Assembly: GCA_021325635.1 (NCBI GenBank)
Contig: JAJPGV010000049.1
Coordinates: 1 to 64,000 of the forward strand
Reading direction: 5' to 3'
Source of the DNA: Chloroflexota bacterium
GTDB lineage: Bacteria > Chloroflexota > JAJPGV01
Length of the DNA: 64,000 nt
Part shown: piece by piece, positions 18,013-27,213 of the stretch
Position numbering within the stretch: position 1 is the stretch's first letter
Layout of the letters: each line of letters starts with the position of its first letter
Position numbers and translations under genes: made by a program
The notes under the pieces: generated by a model
What the model was told of the DNA's origin: nothing
Databases searched by the model: none
Seen by the model: the letters and a program-made list of their open reading frames with translations, nothing else

Positions 18013-18752
18013 CAGGCGGCCTGCCGGTAGCGGCCGATGCCTTTGCGCTTATCGCGCCGCCGCTTGAGCCGTTCCTCGCGCTCGCGCAGGAGGATGCTGA
18101 CGTGCTCGCGTCGCCATGGATCGGCCGCGTTTCGTATGCGCGGCAGTTCTTCAGCCGGGACGTAAAGGTGCGGACCACGAAAGGCGCCGCGATACGTGCC
18201 AGCGCGAACGGCCTTGCGCACGCGGTGCGGCGACTCGCCGGTGAGCCATTCGATGTCGACCAGGGAATACCAACGGTGCTGCTGCGCGATGTCGCGCCAC
18301 CAGCCCTCCGGCATCCGATCGACGTCGATGTACTGGCCGTGCCGTCGCATGAACTCCTCGAGCGCCTCCTCGGTGATGTGCCAGGTCCTGTTCGGACCGA
18401 CGGCATAGCTACGCCGTCCTCGCAGCAGGCCGTCCTCTATCCAACGAACGACGGCCTTAGGGTCTATGGCGAAGATCCTGGCCACTCGCGTGGCGGTCAG
18501 GCCGGTGTTGCGCTTGCGCAGTCGCAGCCGCTTTGCCTTGAGCCGAATGCCAAGCACGGGGCGGCCGAGCTTCTCAGCCAGGCGATCGTCCGGCATGCGG
18601 CCATACCACTCTTCCAAATAGCTGACTTCGTCGGCGCTCCAATGTCGGCTGCGATTCCAAACCGGAAGCACCTTCTTGCAGGTGCAGAAGCCAAGGGGAT
18701 GGGCTTTCGAACTCATGGAAGTCTCCTCTCCCCGCTGTCGTGGAATTCCCAC
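18012..18752 (-). CDS. HTH DNA-binding protein
   Basis: 'SADEVSYLEEWYGRMPDDRLAEKLGRPVLGIRLKAKRLRL' SANT/HTH-like and excisionase-like 'TATRVARIFAIDPKAVVRWIEDGLL'. Confidence 0.65.
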   Translation of the reverse strand: MGIPRQRGEETSMSSKAHPLGFCTCKKVLPVWNRSRHWSADEVSYLEEWYGRMPDDRLAEKLGRPVLGIRLKAKRLRLRKRNTGLTATRVARIFAIDPKAVVRWIEDGLLRGRRSYAVGPNRTWHITEEALEEFMRRHGQYIDVDRMPEGWWRDIAQQHRWYSLVDIEWLTGESPHRVRKAVRAGTYRGAFRGPHLYVPAEELPRIRNAADPWRREHVSILLREREERLKRRRDKRKGIGRYRQAA

Positions 18753-18813
18753 CTCAGCGGTTGAAAAACGTACGGGAATGCGCGAGCCGAAGGCTCGCTG
18801 TCAGTTCTCGGGG

Positions 18814-19995
18814 CTAGTCAGCCCAGGGGCTGAGCACGACGGTCTCGCCGAACGGCGCCGTGCGAGTCGCCGCTTCGGTGGTGACCCACAGAACCGGGTA
18901 GTCTGGCTCAACCGGCGCCGGCCCTTCGAGATCGGTGAAGTAGATCACCGCGACCGGTGGGTCGTCGGCCAGCGCGTCGAAGACCGGCTGAAAGCGGGTG
19001 CCGCCGCCGCCCTTCGGGTGCAGATCGACCACCGGGTCGTCCGGTGTGAATGATTCGATCGACTGGACCTTGCTGTCGCAGTACACGACCTCCAGCACCT
19101 CAGGCCGGACTTCGTGCAGGATTGCAGTCATCTGACCGCCGAACAGGTCGAGCAGGTCCTGACCGATGCTGGCGCTGGTGTCTATGGCCGTGACCAACCG
19201 CGGGATGCTCTCGCGCACCACGCCCGGGAGGTACAGGCCGGCGGCGACGAAGCGCCGGTTCGGTCTCGTCCAGGAGTAGTCGGACGGCATCAGCCGCTCG
19301 ACGAAGCGCTGCGTGACCGCGCGCCAATCGGCGGCCGGCCGCCGCGCATCCTTGACGGACCGCTCCAGGCCCCCCTCCATCTTGCCGGCCTTCCTCGCCA
19401 CCGTCGTGGCCTGTTCGGCCGCAATCTGCCAGTCAGTCGCCGTCATCCTTGGGGCCGACGGCTGCGGCTCGGCCGCTCCTTGCGACTGCGCATGGTCGGT
19501 CTGCTGAGGCTGGGGTGCCTTGGTGAAGTCAGGCTGCGGCGGCTTATCGCCGCCGGTTCCGCCGGGAGGGGGCTGCTGGCCGTCGCGCGACAGCCGGGCG
19601 TAGATGGTCTCCGCGCTCAGGCCGGCATACTGCGGGTCGATGGCCATGCCGTCCGGCAGCCGAAAGCCCTGTTGGACAAGCATGGGGTTGATAGCGAAGT
19701 CGGAGGCCAGGTTCCACAGCTTCAAATCGCGGCTGCCCACCCGGTACGGGTGCAGCAGCGCGCAGTGCAGCACCTCGTGCGCGACCAGCGCCATCAGCTC
19801 GGTGTCTGTGCGCTCATCGACCCAGGCGGCGTTGAACACGAGCCGGCTGCCATCGGTGCTCATCGTCTCCGTCAGCTCGGGCGCCTCCTGCACCTGCAGG
19901 CGCAGGCTGAGCGATCCGAACCACGGCTGGTCCAGCAGCAGACGGGAGCGAGCGCGGGTCAAGCGCTCGCCCGCCGTCCCTCTGGCTGAGGTCAC
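18814..19995 (-). CDS. DUF2201-type putative metallopeptidase with vWA-like domain (CobT-like)
   Basis: HEVLHCALLHPYR, AIDTSASIGQDL (MIDAS-like), GGGGTRFQPVF; GTG start overlaps upstream stop (GTGA). Confidence 0.75.
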   Translation of the reverse strand: MTSARGTAGERLTRARSRLLLDQPWFGSLSLRLQVQEAPELTETMSTDGSRLVFNAAWVDERTDTELMALVAHEVLHCALLHPYRVGSRDLKLWNLASDFAINPMLVQQGFRLPDGMAIDPQYAGLSAETIYARLSRDGQQPPPGGTGGDKPPQPDFTKAPQPQQTDHAQSQGAAEPQPSAPRMTATDWQIAAEQATTVARKAGKMEGGLERSVKDARRPAADWRAVTQRFVERLMPSDYSWTRPNRRFVAAGLYLPGVVRESIPRLVTAIDTSASIGQDLLDLFGGQMTAILHEVRPEVLEVVYCDSKVQSIESFTPDDPVVDLHPKGGGGTRFQPVFDALADDPPVAVIYFTDLEGPAPVEPDYPVLWVTTEAATRTAPFGETVVLSPWAD

Positions 19996-20861
19996 GCCGC
20001 GTAGGCCTGGACGCGGCTCAGGATGTCCTCGGCCGCGGCGGCCGTCCGCTCCCGCGCCAGCTTCGAACAGCGCAGCGTCTGCGGTGAGGAGTTGCACAGC
20101 TCTGCCTTCATGCGCTCGGTGAACTCGGCGATGGCCGGGTTGTTCCGAACGTTGAGGCTGGGCAGGATATCCACCAGGTCACGGACGTTCTGCACCAGGC
20201 TGTCGCGGAACGCGCCGCTCACGCCGTCGGCGCTGACGGTGTAGGCCCGCAGCCGCTCCGCCATGTGGCCGACCACATCCCGGATGCGTTCCCAGACGTC
20301 CTTCATGGCCGCGTCGAGCGCCTGGTTCACCTGTTCCTCGATGGACGCCTGGACGCGCGCCGTCTCGGCGTCGCCGAGCTGGACTCGGAAGTCCTGCTGC
20401 GACGGCAGCGGGAAGATGTTGTAGCCAAAGGCGAAGCGGTCGCGCACGCACTGCACCGGCGGGTAGTCCTCTGGCCGGAACAAACCATTCAGGCGCCGCC
20501 GTGCCTCGTCGACGTAGTCCGGGTAGTCGCGCACGAAGTCGTCGAGCGCCGGCTCCCACTGGGCCTCGTACTGGCGCATCACTTCCGTGTAGGCGAAATA
20601 TCCTTCCGCGGAGAGCATGCGGGCGCCGTTGTCCAGCCAGGGCAGCGTGCGCCGGCGGTGCTCCTGCCCGGCGGCGGTGGCGATCTGGCGCAACTGCTCC
20701 AATGCCTCCCTCCCGATCAGGAGCTTGTGATAGCGGCCCATGCTGGCGTCGGAGCCGTGGAGATCGGCCACCTGCTGGGTGACCTTGCGGTCGTGCTTGG
20801 CCGCGGTCCACTGCTTGATGGTGAGGTCGACGAGCATTGCTCGTTCGGTTATCGAAGTCAC
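19992..20861 (-). CDS. Hypothetical protein between MoxR and vWA genes (DUF3150-like)
   Basis: GTG start with SD aggagg; position between MoxR and vWA genes. Confidence 0.6.
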   Translation of the reverse strand: MTSITERAMLVDLTIKQWTAAKHDRKVTQQVADLHGSDASMGRYHKLLIGREALEQLRQIATAAGQEHRRRTLPWLDNGARMLSAEGYFAYTEVMRQYEAQWEPALDDFVRDYPDYVDEARRRLNGLFRPEDYPPVQCVRDRFAFGYNIFPLPSQQDFRVQLGDAETARVQASIEEQVNQALDAAMKDVWERIRDVVGHMAERLRAYTVSADGVSGAFRDSLVQNVRDLVDILPSLNVRNNPAIAEFTERMKAELCNSSPQTLRCSKLARERTAAAAEDILSRVQAYAA

Positions 20862-20871
20862 GGAAAGCCTC

Positions 20872-21870
20872 CTACATGACGTCGGCGTGGGCGATGGCCC
20901 AGGCCGTGAACTCGGGCGTGCTCTGCAGCCCGGCGTCGCGAGCCACCGCGTCTTTGACGGCGAACACGCTGTACTCGACCGGCAGCCGGTCCAGGTACTG
21001 GATGACTCGGCCCAGGTTGTCCGGCTTGGCCCGGTGGGACAGAGCGCTGGAGACGGCGTAGAGCGTGGCCACGTCGTCCGGCACCTGCGCGTTGGCCGGG
21101 TCGAGGAGGATGGCGTCGATGTTCGGCAGCGAGCGGTACAGCCGTGCGAAGGCGGTGAACTCGACTGCCGCCTCATGGCCCACGCTGCCTGAGACCAGCG
21201 CCAGCTCGACATCGGCCGAGACTTGTTGTCCGGCAATGGTGCTGACGAACTGCCATGAGCGCGGCGTCGGAAACGCCCGCGAGTCGCGGCTGAACTGGTG
21301 CAGCAGCGCCGGCCGGAAGCGCAGGAAGGCGATGATCGACGGCTCGATTCCGGCGCCCAGCGCCCAGCGGCACCAGTCGTCCAGGTCCGGCTCGACATTG
21401 AGATGGGTGAAGCGATTGGCCAGCGCCGACGGCATGCGGGATATGCCACCGCCGTCGGACTCCCGGTTGCAGGCCGCCACCACCCGCCAGCCGTCCGGCA
21501 GAATGTAGTCGCCCAGCCTGCGGTCCAGCACCAGCTGGAAGCAAGCGTTCTGGACCAGCGTCGGTGCGCGGTTCAGCTCGTCCAGGAACAGCACGCCGCT
21601 GCCGTCGCGCGGCAGGAACTCGGGTGCGGCCCAGTGGGTCCGGCCGTCGCCGTTCAGGTGCGGCAGGCCGCGCAGATCGACCGGATCGAGCAGGACGGCC
21701 CGCAGGTCGTAGCAGGCCAGGCTCTCAGTGGCCGCGGTCTGCTGGACCAGCTGTGACTTGCCGATGCCGGGCGAGCCCCACAGGCAGGCCGGCTGATTGG
21801 CGTGCAGGCAGGCGACCAGGGCCGCCGCCGCTTCGGAGGGCTTGAGGGTGACCTCGGCCACCGCGGTCAT
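20872..21870 (-). CDS. MoxR/CobS-like AAA+ ATPase
   Basis: Walker A GSPGIGKSQLVQQ, Walker B VLFLDELNRAP, VVAACN. Confidence 0.9.
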   Translation of the reverse strand: MTAVAEVTLKPSEAAAALVACLHANQPACLWGSPGIGKSQLVQQTAATESLACYDLRAVLLDPVDLRGLPHLNGDGRTHWAAPEFLPRDGSGVLFLDELNRAPTLVQNACFQLVLDRRLGDYILPDGWRVVAACNRESDGGGISRMPSALANRFTHLNVEPDLDDWCRWALGAGIEPSIIAFLRFRPALLHQFSRDSRAFPTPRSWQFVSTIAGQQVSADVELALVSGSVGHEAAVEFTAFARLYRSLPNIDAILLDPANAQVPDDVATLYAVSSALSHRAKPDNLGRVIQYLDRLPVEYSVFAVKDAVARDAGLQSTPEFTAWAIAHADVM

Positions 21871-22065
21871 CTACGCGGCCTCCTCTGGCCGGCTCAGGCA
21901 CTGGCGGCCGGACTCCGTGAGCGCGTAAAAGTACTCAGGCTCCTCGCACTCTTCGAGGTACCGCTGGATGGCGTCCGCGGCTAAGTGGGTCATGGGCCGC
22001 TTCTGGATCTGGGCGGCCTGGTAGAGCCGCGGGATCAGGGACTCGGGGATCTTCGGTGAGTACAT
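21871..22065 (-). CDS. Small hypothetical protein (64 aa)
   Basis: MYSPKIPESLIPRLYQAAQIQKRPMTHLAADAIQRYLEE; SD upstream. Confidence 0.6.
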   Translation of the reverse strand: MYSPKIPESLIPRLYQAAQIQKRPMTHLAADAIQRYLEECEEPEYFYALTESGRQCLSRPEEAA

Positions 22066-22171
22066 GGCGAACGCTCCTCGGTGGTGATGTGGTTCGCTCG
22101 CGAGACGCGACTTTCCCGGGGCGGGACGGGCGGAGGGCCGGTCTTCCGGACGCTCCTGCGACAGGCGGCGG

Positions 22172-22618
22172 CTAGCGCTCGGCACTGCCGGATGCGGCGG
22201 CGGGCAGCAGGTCTTCCAGCTCCTTGAGCCGGACCACGTTGCCGCGCTGCCAGGCGGTGTGTAGCGCCTGCTTGTGCTGCTCCTTGAGGGCGTCGAGCTG
22301 GGCCTGCAGCCGGGCGATGTCGGCGTCGATGGCGTCCAGTTGCTCGGCTTCTTGCGGCCGCAGGCGGCGCAGCACCGACTTCACGCCCTCGGCCGTGGCC
22401 GCGACGCGGAAGACGTAGCTGCTGACCTGGGGCGAACGGATGTCCAGCTTGCGGCGGTCGATGCGGCCGGTGCCGGTCGAGTGGCCGAAGCGGAACCCGC
22501 CCAGGTTGCTGTAGGTGGTCTTGCGGATCTCGGGGTGCTCGACTGCGAGCTCCGAGGCCTGGAAGATGCGCGCCGGCTTCCGCCAGCGGAAGTACAGAAG
22601 GTACTCGGGTTGGGCCAT
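22172..22618 (-). CDS. Hypothetical protein (148 aa)
   Basis: ORF in co-directional block, SD present. Confidence 0.6.
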   Translation of the reverse strand: MAQPEYLLYFRWRKPARIFQASELAVEHPEIRKTTYSNLGGFRFGHSTGTGRIDRRKLDIRSPQVSSYVFRVAATAEGVKSVLRRLRPQEAEQLDAIDADIARLQAQLDALKEQHKQALHTAWQRGNVVRLKELEDLLPAAASGSAER

Positions 22619-22687
22619 ATAGCCTCCTTTGCAAGGCGAGATGCGGCGCTTCGCCCGAGAACGGGCGAGCTGAGGAGGACGCAGCCG

Positions 22688-23158
22688 CTACAGCAGCGGC
22701 AGGCTGAGCTGGGTCGGGGCCTCTGCAGCGACCGGGAGCTCCTCCGGCTCTGGAGGTTGGAGAACCGCCTCCGCGCGCCTGACCGCCGGCTTCTGACGAC
22801 GAACCGGTCGCTCGGGTTGAGTGTCGAGTTGCTCGGCCAGGGCCACTCGGTAGCCACGGGCCAGCAGCCGCGCCAGGGAGCTGTCGACCGAGTGCTGCGG
22901 CACGCCGGCCATGGGCACGCGTTCGCCTCTGGCCACCGGCCGCGAGGTGAGCGTGATCCGCAGGTCGCGGGCGACCAGGCGGGCGTCGTCGGCGAAGGTC
23001 TCGTAGAAGTCGCCCAGGCGGAAGAACAGGATGGTGTCGGGGTGCTGGCGCTTCAGCGCCCGGTACTGCTCCCACACCGGTGAGCCCTTGCGGGGCTGCC
23101 CGTCCGCGTTGGATTCGCCGGCCACAGAGGACGACTTGCGGATGACTCGGGAGTTCAC
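22688..23158 (-). CDS. Stand-alone MutS domain I-like (mismatch-recognition) protein
   Basis: 'YRALKRQHPDTILFFRLGDFYETFADDARLVARDLRITLTSR...VPMAGVPQHSVDSSLARLLARGYRVALAEQLD' matches MutS N-terminal domain incl. F-x-E motif; no core/ATPase. Confidence 0.85.
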   Translation of the reverse strand: MNSRVIRKSSSVAGESNADGQPRKGSPVWEQYRALKRQHPDTILFFRLGDFYETFADDARLVARDLRITLTSRPVARGERVPMAGVPQHSVDSSLARLLARGYRVALAEQLDTQPERPVRRQKPAVRRAEAVLQPPEPEELPVAAEAPTQLSLPLL

Positions 23159-23871
23159 GCCGATCGCGGCTGCTTGGCCAGCGCCCCGGCCATGGCCCGC
23201 AGCACCCTGGCCAGCTCGGCCGTGTCGAGCTGGTCGAGCGGCTTGCCGGCTCGGGATTCCACGGCCTCGCGGGTCTTGGCCTGGTCCATGCCCAGCTGCG
23301 CGCCGAGCCCGAGCACCGTCGTACGCAAATCGGCCAGCTCTCCGGCTTCACGCGCACGCCTGCGCCCAGGCCGCTCGTAGAGGGCATTGGCAAACTGATC
23401 GCCGAAGTGGCGCAGCGCCCGCTTCATGGCGTCGGTCACGGCCGCCTTGATGGCAGTCTCGTGTGCCTCGGCGGTGTCGTCGGCCGTCGTGGCCGAGCCG
23501 ACGTCTGCCTTGGGCACACAGCCGCGTACCCGAATCCGTACGGTGGCGGTGTAGATGCCCAGGCTGGAGATGGCGCCGTTCTTGGCCTCGACGTGCCGCA
23601 GCTCGTGATAACTGACCGGCGAGACCAGTTCGGCGCCCCAGTTATCCGGGCCGAACAGCCGGTTCGCCTGGTTGATAGCCTGGTAACCCTCGAGGTAGCG
23701 CACCATGTGCCCGTTCGGCCCCTTGCGCCGGGCGATGAGCCTGGGATCGAGCTTCTCACCCAGCAGCGCCAGGACCGAGGGCGGTAGCCCACGTTCCGGC
23801 GAGACTGAGGGCGACGCCCCGTCCGGGGCTGGGTCGCTCACGGCTTTCAGGCCGCGGCGCGGACTGGCCAT
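23155..23871 (-). CDS. Rad52/Rad22-family single-strand annealing protein
   Basis: 'GHMVRYLEGYQAINQANRLFGPDNWGAEL...TAHETAIKAAVTDAMKRALRHFGDQFANALYE'-type Rad52 signature. Confidence 0.85.
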   Translation of the reverse strand: MASPRRGLKAVSDPAPDGASPSVSPERGLPPSVLALLGEKLDPRLIARRKGPNGHMVRYLEGYQAINQANRLFGPDNWGAELVSPVSYHELRHVEAKNGAISSLGIYTATVRIRVRGCVPKADVGSATTADDTAEAHETAIKAAVTDAMKRALRHFGDQFANALYERPGRRRAREAGELADLRTTVLGLGAQLGMDQAKTREAVESRAGKPLDQLDTAELARVLRAMAGALAKQPRSA

Positions 23872-24908
23872 GGGTTCAGCGCTCGAAGAAAGCGCTCGCG
23901 GCCATCCGGCAGCGGCGCCAGCTCGGAAACGTCCTTCACGCCCGGCAGTTCGACGGGCAGCGCTCGCTGGCCGAAGGTGTCGACCAGCAGCTGCGCCGCC
24001 TCCCGGCCGGCCACGTCGCTGTTGAGCGCCAGGTAGAAGTGCTCGAAGCGCGACAGCGCGTTGAGCACCCGCGGGCGAACGCGCGTGCCCAGCAGTGCCA
24101 GGCCGCCCATGCCCCAGCTGCGCAGGGTGAGCCAGTCAAAGACCGACTCGACCACGATCGGGCAGGCCTCGCCAACGGCGCTCTCCCAGCCCAGCAGCGG
24201 CTTGCGTCCACGGCCGGGCAGGCCCAGGTACTTGGGCGTCTCGGCCCGTGGCTCGCCAAGCACCCGCCCGATGAGCCAGATCGGCTGCGCGGACCGGAGC
24301 TCCGGGACTACGATGCGTCCGGCGAAGGTCTCTCGCCCGCCGGGCTTCAAGAGGCCGACTCGGAACGCCGCCCGAAGGGGCAGCCGCCGCCAGGCCAGGT
24401 AGCGTGCCAGCTCATCGCCGGCCACGTAGCCGACGCGGCAGCGTTCGATCGTGCTCCGGTGGAGGCCCCGCTCGCTAAGGTAGCCGAGTGCCTGCACGTC
24501 ATCGAGCAGGCTGTGGTGATAGAGCGTGACCGCGGCGGCCAGACAGGCGCGCTCGGCCAGGCCCCATTGCGGCGCGGTGGTCCGCGTGATGGGCGCGGGC
24601 CGGTTGGCCCGCTGAATGGGTGCCGTCCCCTGCAGGCGGGCAACCGCCTCGGGAAAGCTCAGGTTGTCCAGAAGCCGCACGAAGCGGATCACGTCGCCAC
24701 CGGCGCCGCAGCGAAAGCAGTGAAAGAAGTCGTCACTGGCGTCGGTGAAGCAGCAGATGGACAGGTTCGGACGGCCCTGGTCGTGATGGAACGGACAGCG
24801 TCCGGTGTACGAGCTGCCTGTCCGGCACAGCTCGAGGCCGCAGCGGGCGGCCACCTCAGCCAGCGGATTGGCTCGTTTGAGCGTGCGGATGTCGTCAATG
24901 GAGAGCAT
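23847..24908 (-). CDS. DnaG-like primase (CHC2 zinc finger + Toprim)
   Basis: CPFHHDQ...FHCFRCGAGGDVIRFV zinc finger; Toprim-like region FYLALNSDVAGREAAQ. Confidence 0.85.
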   Translation of the reverse strand: MLSIDDIRTLKRANPLAEVAARCGLELCRTGSSYTGRCPFHHDQGRPNLSICCFTDASDDFFHCFRCGAGGDVIRFVRLLDNLSFPEAVARLQGTAPIQRANRPAPITRTTAPQWGLAERACLAAAVTLYHHSLLDDVQALGYLSERGLHRSTIERCRVGYVAGDELARYLAWRRLPLRAAFRVGLLKPGGRETFAGRIVVPELRSAQPIWLIGRVLGEPRAETPKYLGLPGRGRKPLLGWESAVGEACPIVVESVFDWLTLRSWGMGGLALLGTRVRPRVLNALSRFEHFYLALNSDVAGREAAQLLVDTFGQRALPVELPGVKDVSELAPLPDGRERFLRALNPWPVRAAA

Positions 24909-24942
24909 GTCTGTGCCTCCTGTGAAGGGATGAGCGCGGCGG

Positions 24943-26802
24943 CTAGGCCGCGCGAATCGACGGCGCATTGAGCGCCGTCTGCAGAAAGCGCGACGGCTGC
25001 CGGAGCTCTGCCAGGTCGCCTCGCCGGCGCCTGCGGCAGCAGGTCAGGAACAGTCGCTCGCGCGCCCTGGTCATGGCCACGTAGGCCACGCGCAGCTCGT
25101 CTTCGAGTGCGCTCTGCGTCGCGTCCTCGATTGCCCGGGCATGGGGCAGCAGCCCCTCTTCGGCGCCAACAACGAACACGATCGGGAACTCCCGCCCTTT
25201 GGCGCGATGGATGGTGCTCAGCAGGACCGCGTCGGCGCCGCCGCTCACCGGCTCCATGTCCGGCGCGAGCGCCAGATCGACGAGCCAGGCTTCGAGCCCA
25301 TCGGCTGCCTCTTGCAGTAGATCGCGGAGCGACGCGAGCCGCTTGAGGCGGTCCTCGCCGTCGGCCAGCTGCGTCAGCCAGTCGGCCAGGCCACCCTCCT
25401 CCAGGACCAGGTCCAGGACAGCCGCTGGCCTTAGCGTCTGAGGCGCTGTGTGGAGCGCCCGAAGAAAGGCGACCAGCCCTTCTGCCGCGCCGACGGCGGC
25501 TTCGCCAAAGTCGGCCGCCAGAGCCGGCAGCTCGTCGATGCCGCACGGCTCCATCTCGACCCGCTGCGCCAGCCGCGCCAGTCCTCTCGGCGGCACATTG
25601 ACGATGCGAGCCAGCGCCGCCGCGTCGGCGGGATTGACCGCCAGGCGCAGATACGCCAGCGCCTGTTGGATCTCCTGATGGCCGAACAGCTCGCCGTCGC
25701 CGGCCATGCGGTAGGGAATGCCGGCTTCGCGGAAGGCGACGACCAGCTCGCCCGCCTGGGCATTGGTGCGGTACAGCACCGCGACGTCGGCAGGGCAGTC
25801 GATCAGTCCGCGATTGAGCAGCCGCAGGATTTCGCCGGCCACGAACACCGCCTCGGCATGTTCGTCGGCCGCCTGGTGGACCACCGGGTCCGGCCCATCA
25901 GGATTCGCCGTGCGCAGCACCTGCGCTTCGGACAGCGCCTCGCCGATGTGGTTGGCGACCGCCACGATGCGCCCGGTGGACCGAAAGCTCTCGTCGAGCG
26001 TCCGCTCGCGCAGCTCGGGGAAGTCGTCCCGAAAGCGCTTGAAGATGTGCGCTCCGGCGCCCTTGTACGCATACAAGGTTTGCGCCAGGTCGCCAACCGC
26101 CGCGAGGTTGCGATGGCCTTCGGCGATGCGCCGCAGCAGGTCGTACTGCGACGGCGAGACGTCCTGCAGCTCGTCGGCGAAGACGTACCGAAAGGTGTCG
26201 CGATACAGCTGTACCGACTCCGGCTGGCGGCTGAACAGCCGCAGCGGCAGCACCAGCATCGACGGGAAGTCGACCGCACTGCGGCGGCGAAGCCGGCCTT
26301 CGTACTCGCTCACCAGCGCACGAGCCAGGGCGATGTCGAGACTCGAGCAGCCGTCGAGGCGAAAGCGATCCACCTCCTGCGCCAGCTCGGCCAGGGTGAT
26401 GCGCTTCAGATCGACGCCGGCGTCCAGCGCGCACTCCCGCAGGATCTGTCGCGCCTCGTGCTGATTGCAGACGGTCAGCGGCCGGCTGCCGAAACCCAGC
26501 TCCTCCTGCCACTGCCGGATGATCTTCAGTCCGAGCGCGTGGAAGGTGCTGACCTCGACCTTCCTGGCCTGGTGGCCGAGCAGGTTTTCGAGCCGCTCCC
26601 GCAGCTGGATGGCCGCCACCCGGGTGAAGGCCATGGCCAGGATGCTGGCCGGGTCGCTGCCCTTGACCGACACCAGGTAGGCGATGCGCGCCGCGATGAG
26701 CGTGGTTTTGCCGCAGCCGGGACCGGCGACGACGAGCAGCGGCCCGTCCGGCGCCAGCACGATTCCGCGCTGCTGATCTGACAGCCGGGTGAGGTCCAGC
26801 AA
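24943..26802 (-). CDS. UvrD-like superfamily 1 DNA helicase
   Basis: GPGCGKTTLIAARIAYL, FADELQDVSPSQ, LLSTIHRAKGREFPIVF, VAYVAMTRARERLFLT. Confidence 0.93.
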   Translation of the reverse strand: MLDLTRLSDQQRGIVLAPDGPLLVVAGPGCGKTTLIAARIAYLVSVKGSDPASILAMAFTRVAAIQLRERLENLLGHQARKVEVSTFHALGLKIIRQWQEELGFGSRPLTVCNQHEARQILRECALDAGVDLKRITLAELAQEVDRFRLDGCSSLDIALARALVSEYEGRLRRRSAVDFPSMLVLPLRLFSRQPESVQLYRDTFRYVFADELQDVSPSQYDLLRRIAEGHRNLAAVGDLAQTLYAYKGAGAHIFKRFRDDFPELRERTLDESFRSTGRIVAVANHIGEALSEAQVLRTANPDGPDPVVHQAADEHAEAVFVAGEILRLLNRGLIDCPADVAVLYRTNAQAGELVVAFREAGIPYRMAGDGELFGHQEIQQALAYLRLAVNPADAAALARIVNVPPRGLARLAQRVEMEPCGIDELPALAADFGEAAVGAAEGLVAFLRALHTAPQTLRPAAVLDLVLEEGGLADWLTQLADGEDRLKRLASLRDLLQEAADGLEAWLVDLALAPDMEPVSGGADAVLLSTIHRAKGREFPIVFVVGAEEGLLPHARAIEDATQSALEDELRVAYVAMTRARERLFLTCCRRRRRGDLAELRQPSRFLQTALNAPSIRAA

Positions 26803-26805
26803 CGC

Positions 26806-27105
26806 TCACACGTTCAGCCCGTTGAGCTGCAGCCAGCGCACGTGAAAGGCCGCGTCACGGACCTGGACCAGCACGTTCTCGCCGGGTTGCTCAGGCAGCA
26901 CGCTGGCGATGAGCTGGTACTCGGCGTCGGCGCTGTCTTCGTAGGCCGGGAACAGCGACTTCGCCTCCGTGTACTGCCGCAGGCGGCCGACCACGGCCGC
27001 GATGGCCGCGTCGACGAACGGGTTGGCCCCGTAGCGGGCGACCACGGCCGCGTAGCCCTGGCCCCACATGCCCACCGTGGCTCTGTCATAACGGTTGAGC
27101 TCCAC
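26806..27105 (-). CDS. Small hypothetical protein (99 aa)
   Basis: ORF immediately upstream of helicase gene in operon. Confidence 0.6.
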   Translation of the reverse strand: MELNRYDRATVGMWGQGYAAVVARYGANPFVDAAIAAVVGRLRQYTEAKSLFPAYEDSADAEYQLIASVLPEQPGENVLVQVRDAAFHVRWLQLNGLNV

Positions 27106-27213
27106 TTGCTACCGTCCTTTCGCTGCCGTCACTCGAAACCTCTTTCCGCATGTGGCTTCGGCCCCCGGGCGGCGGACCACCCGGGGGCTGATAACCACAC
27201 AACGCGGGCAGAG

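Noticed and set aside
25450-26781. 443-aa plus-strand ORF
   Set aside because: Antisense to a clear UvrD-like helicase; low-complexity Arg/Gly/Gln composition typical of high-GC shadow ORFs.
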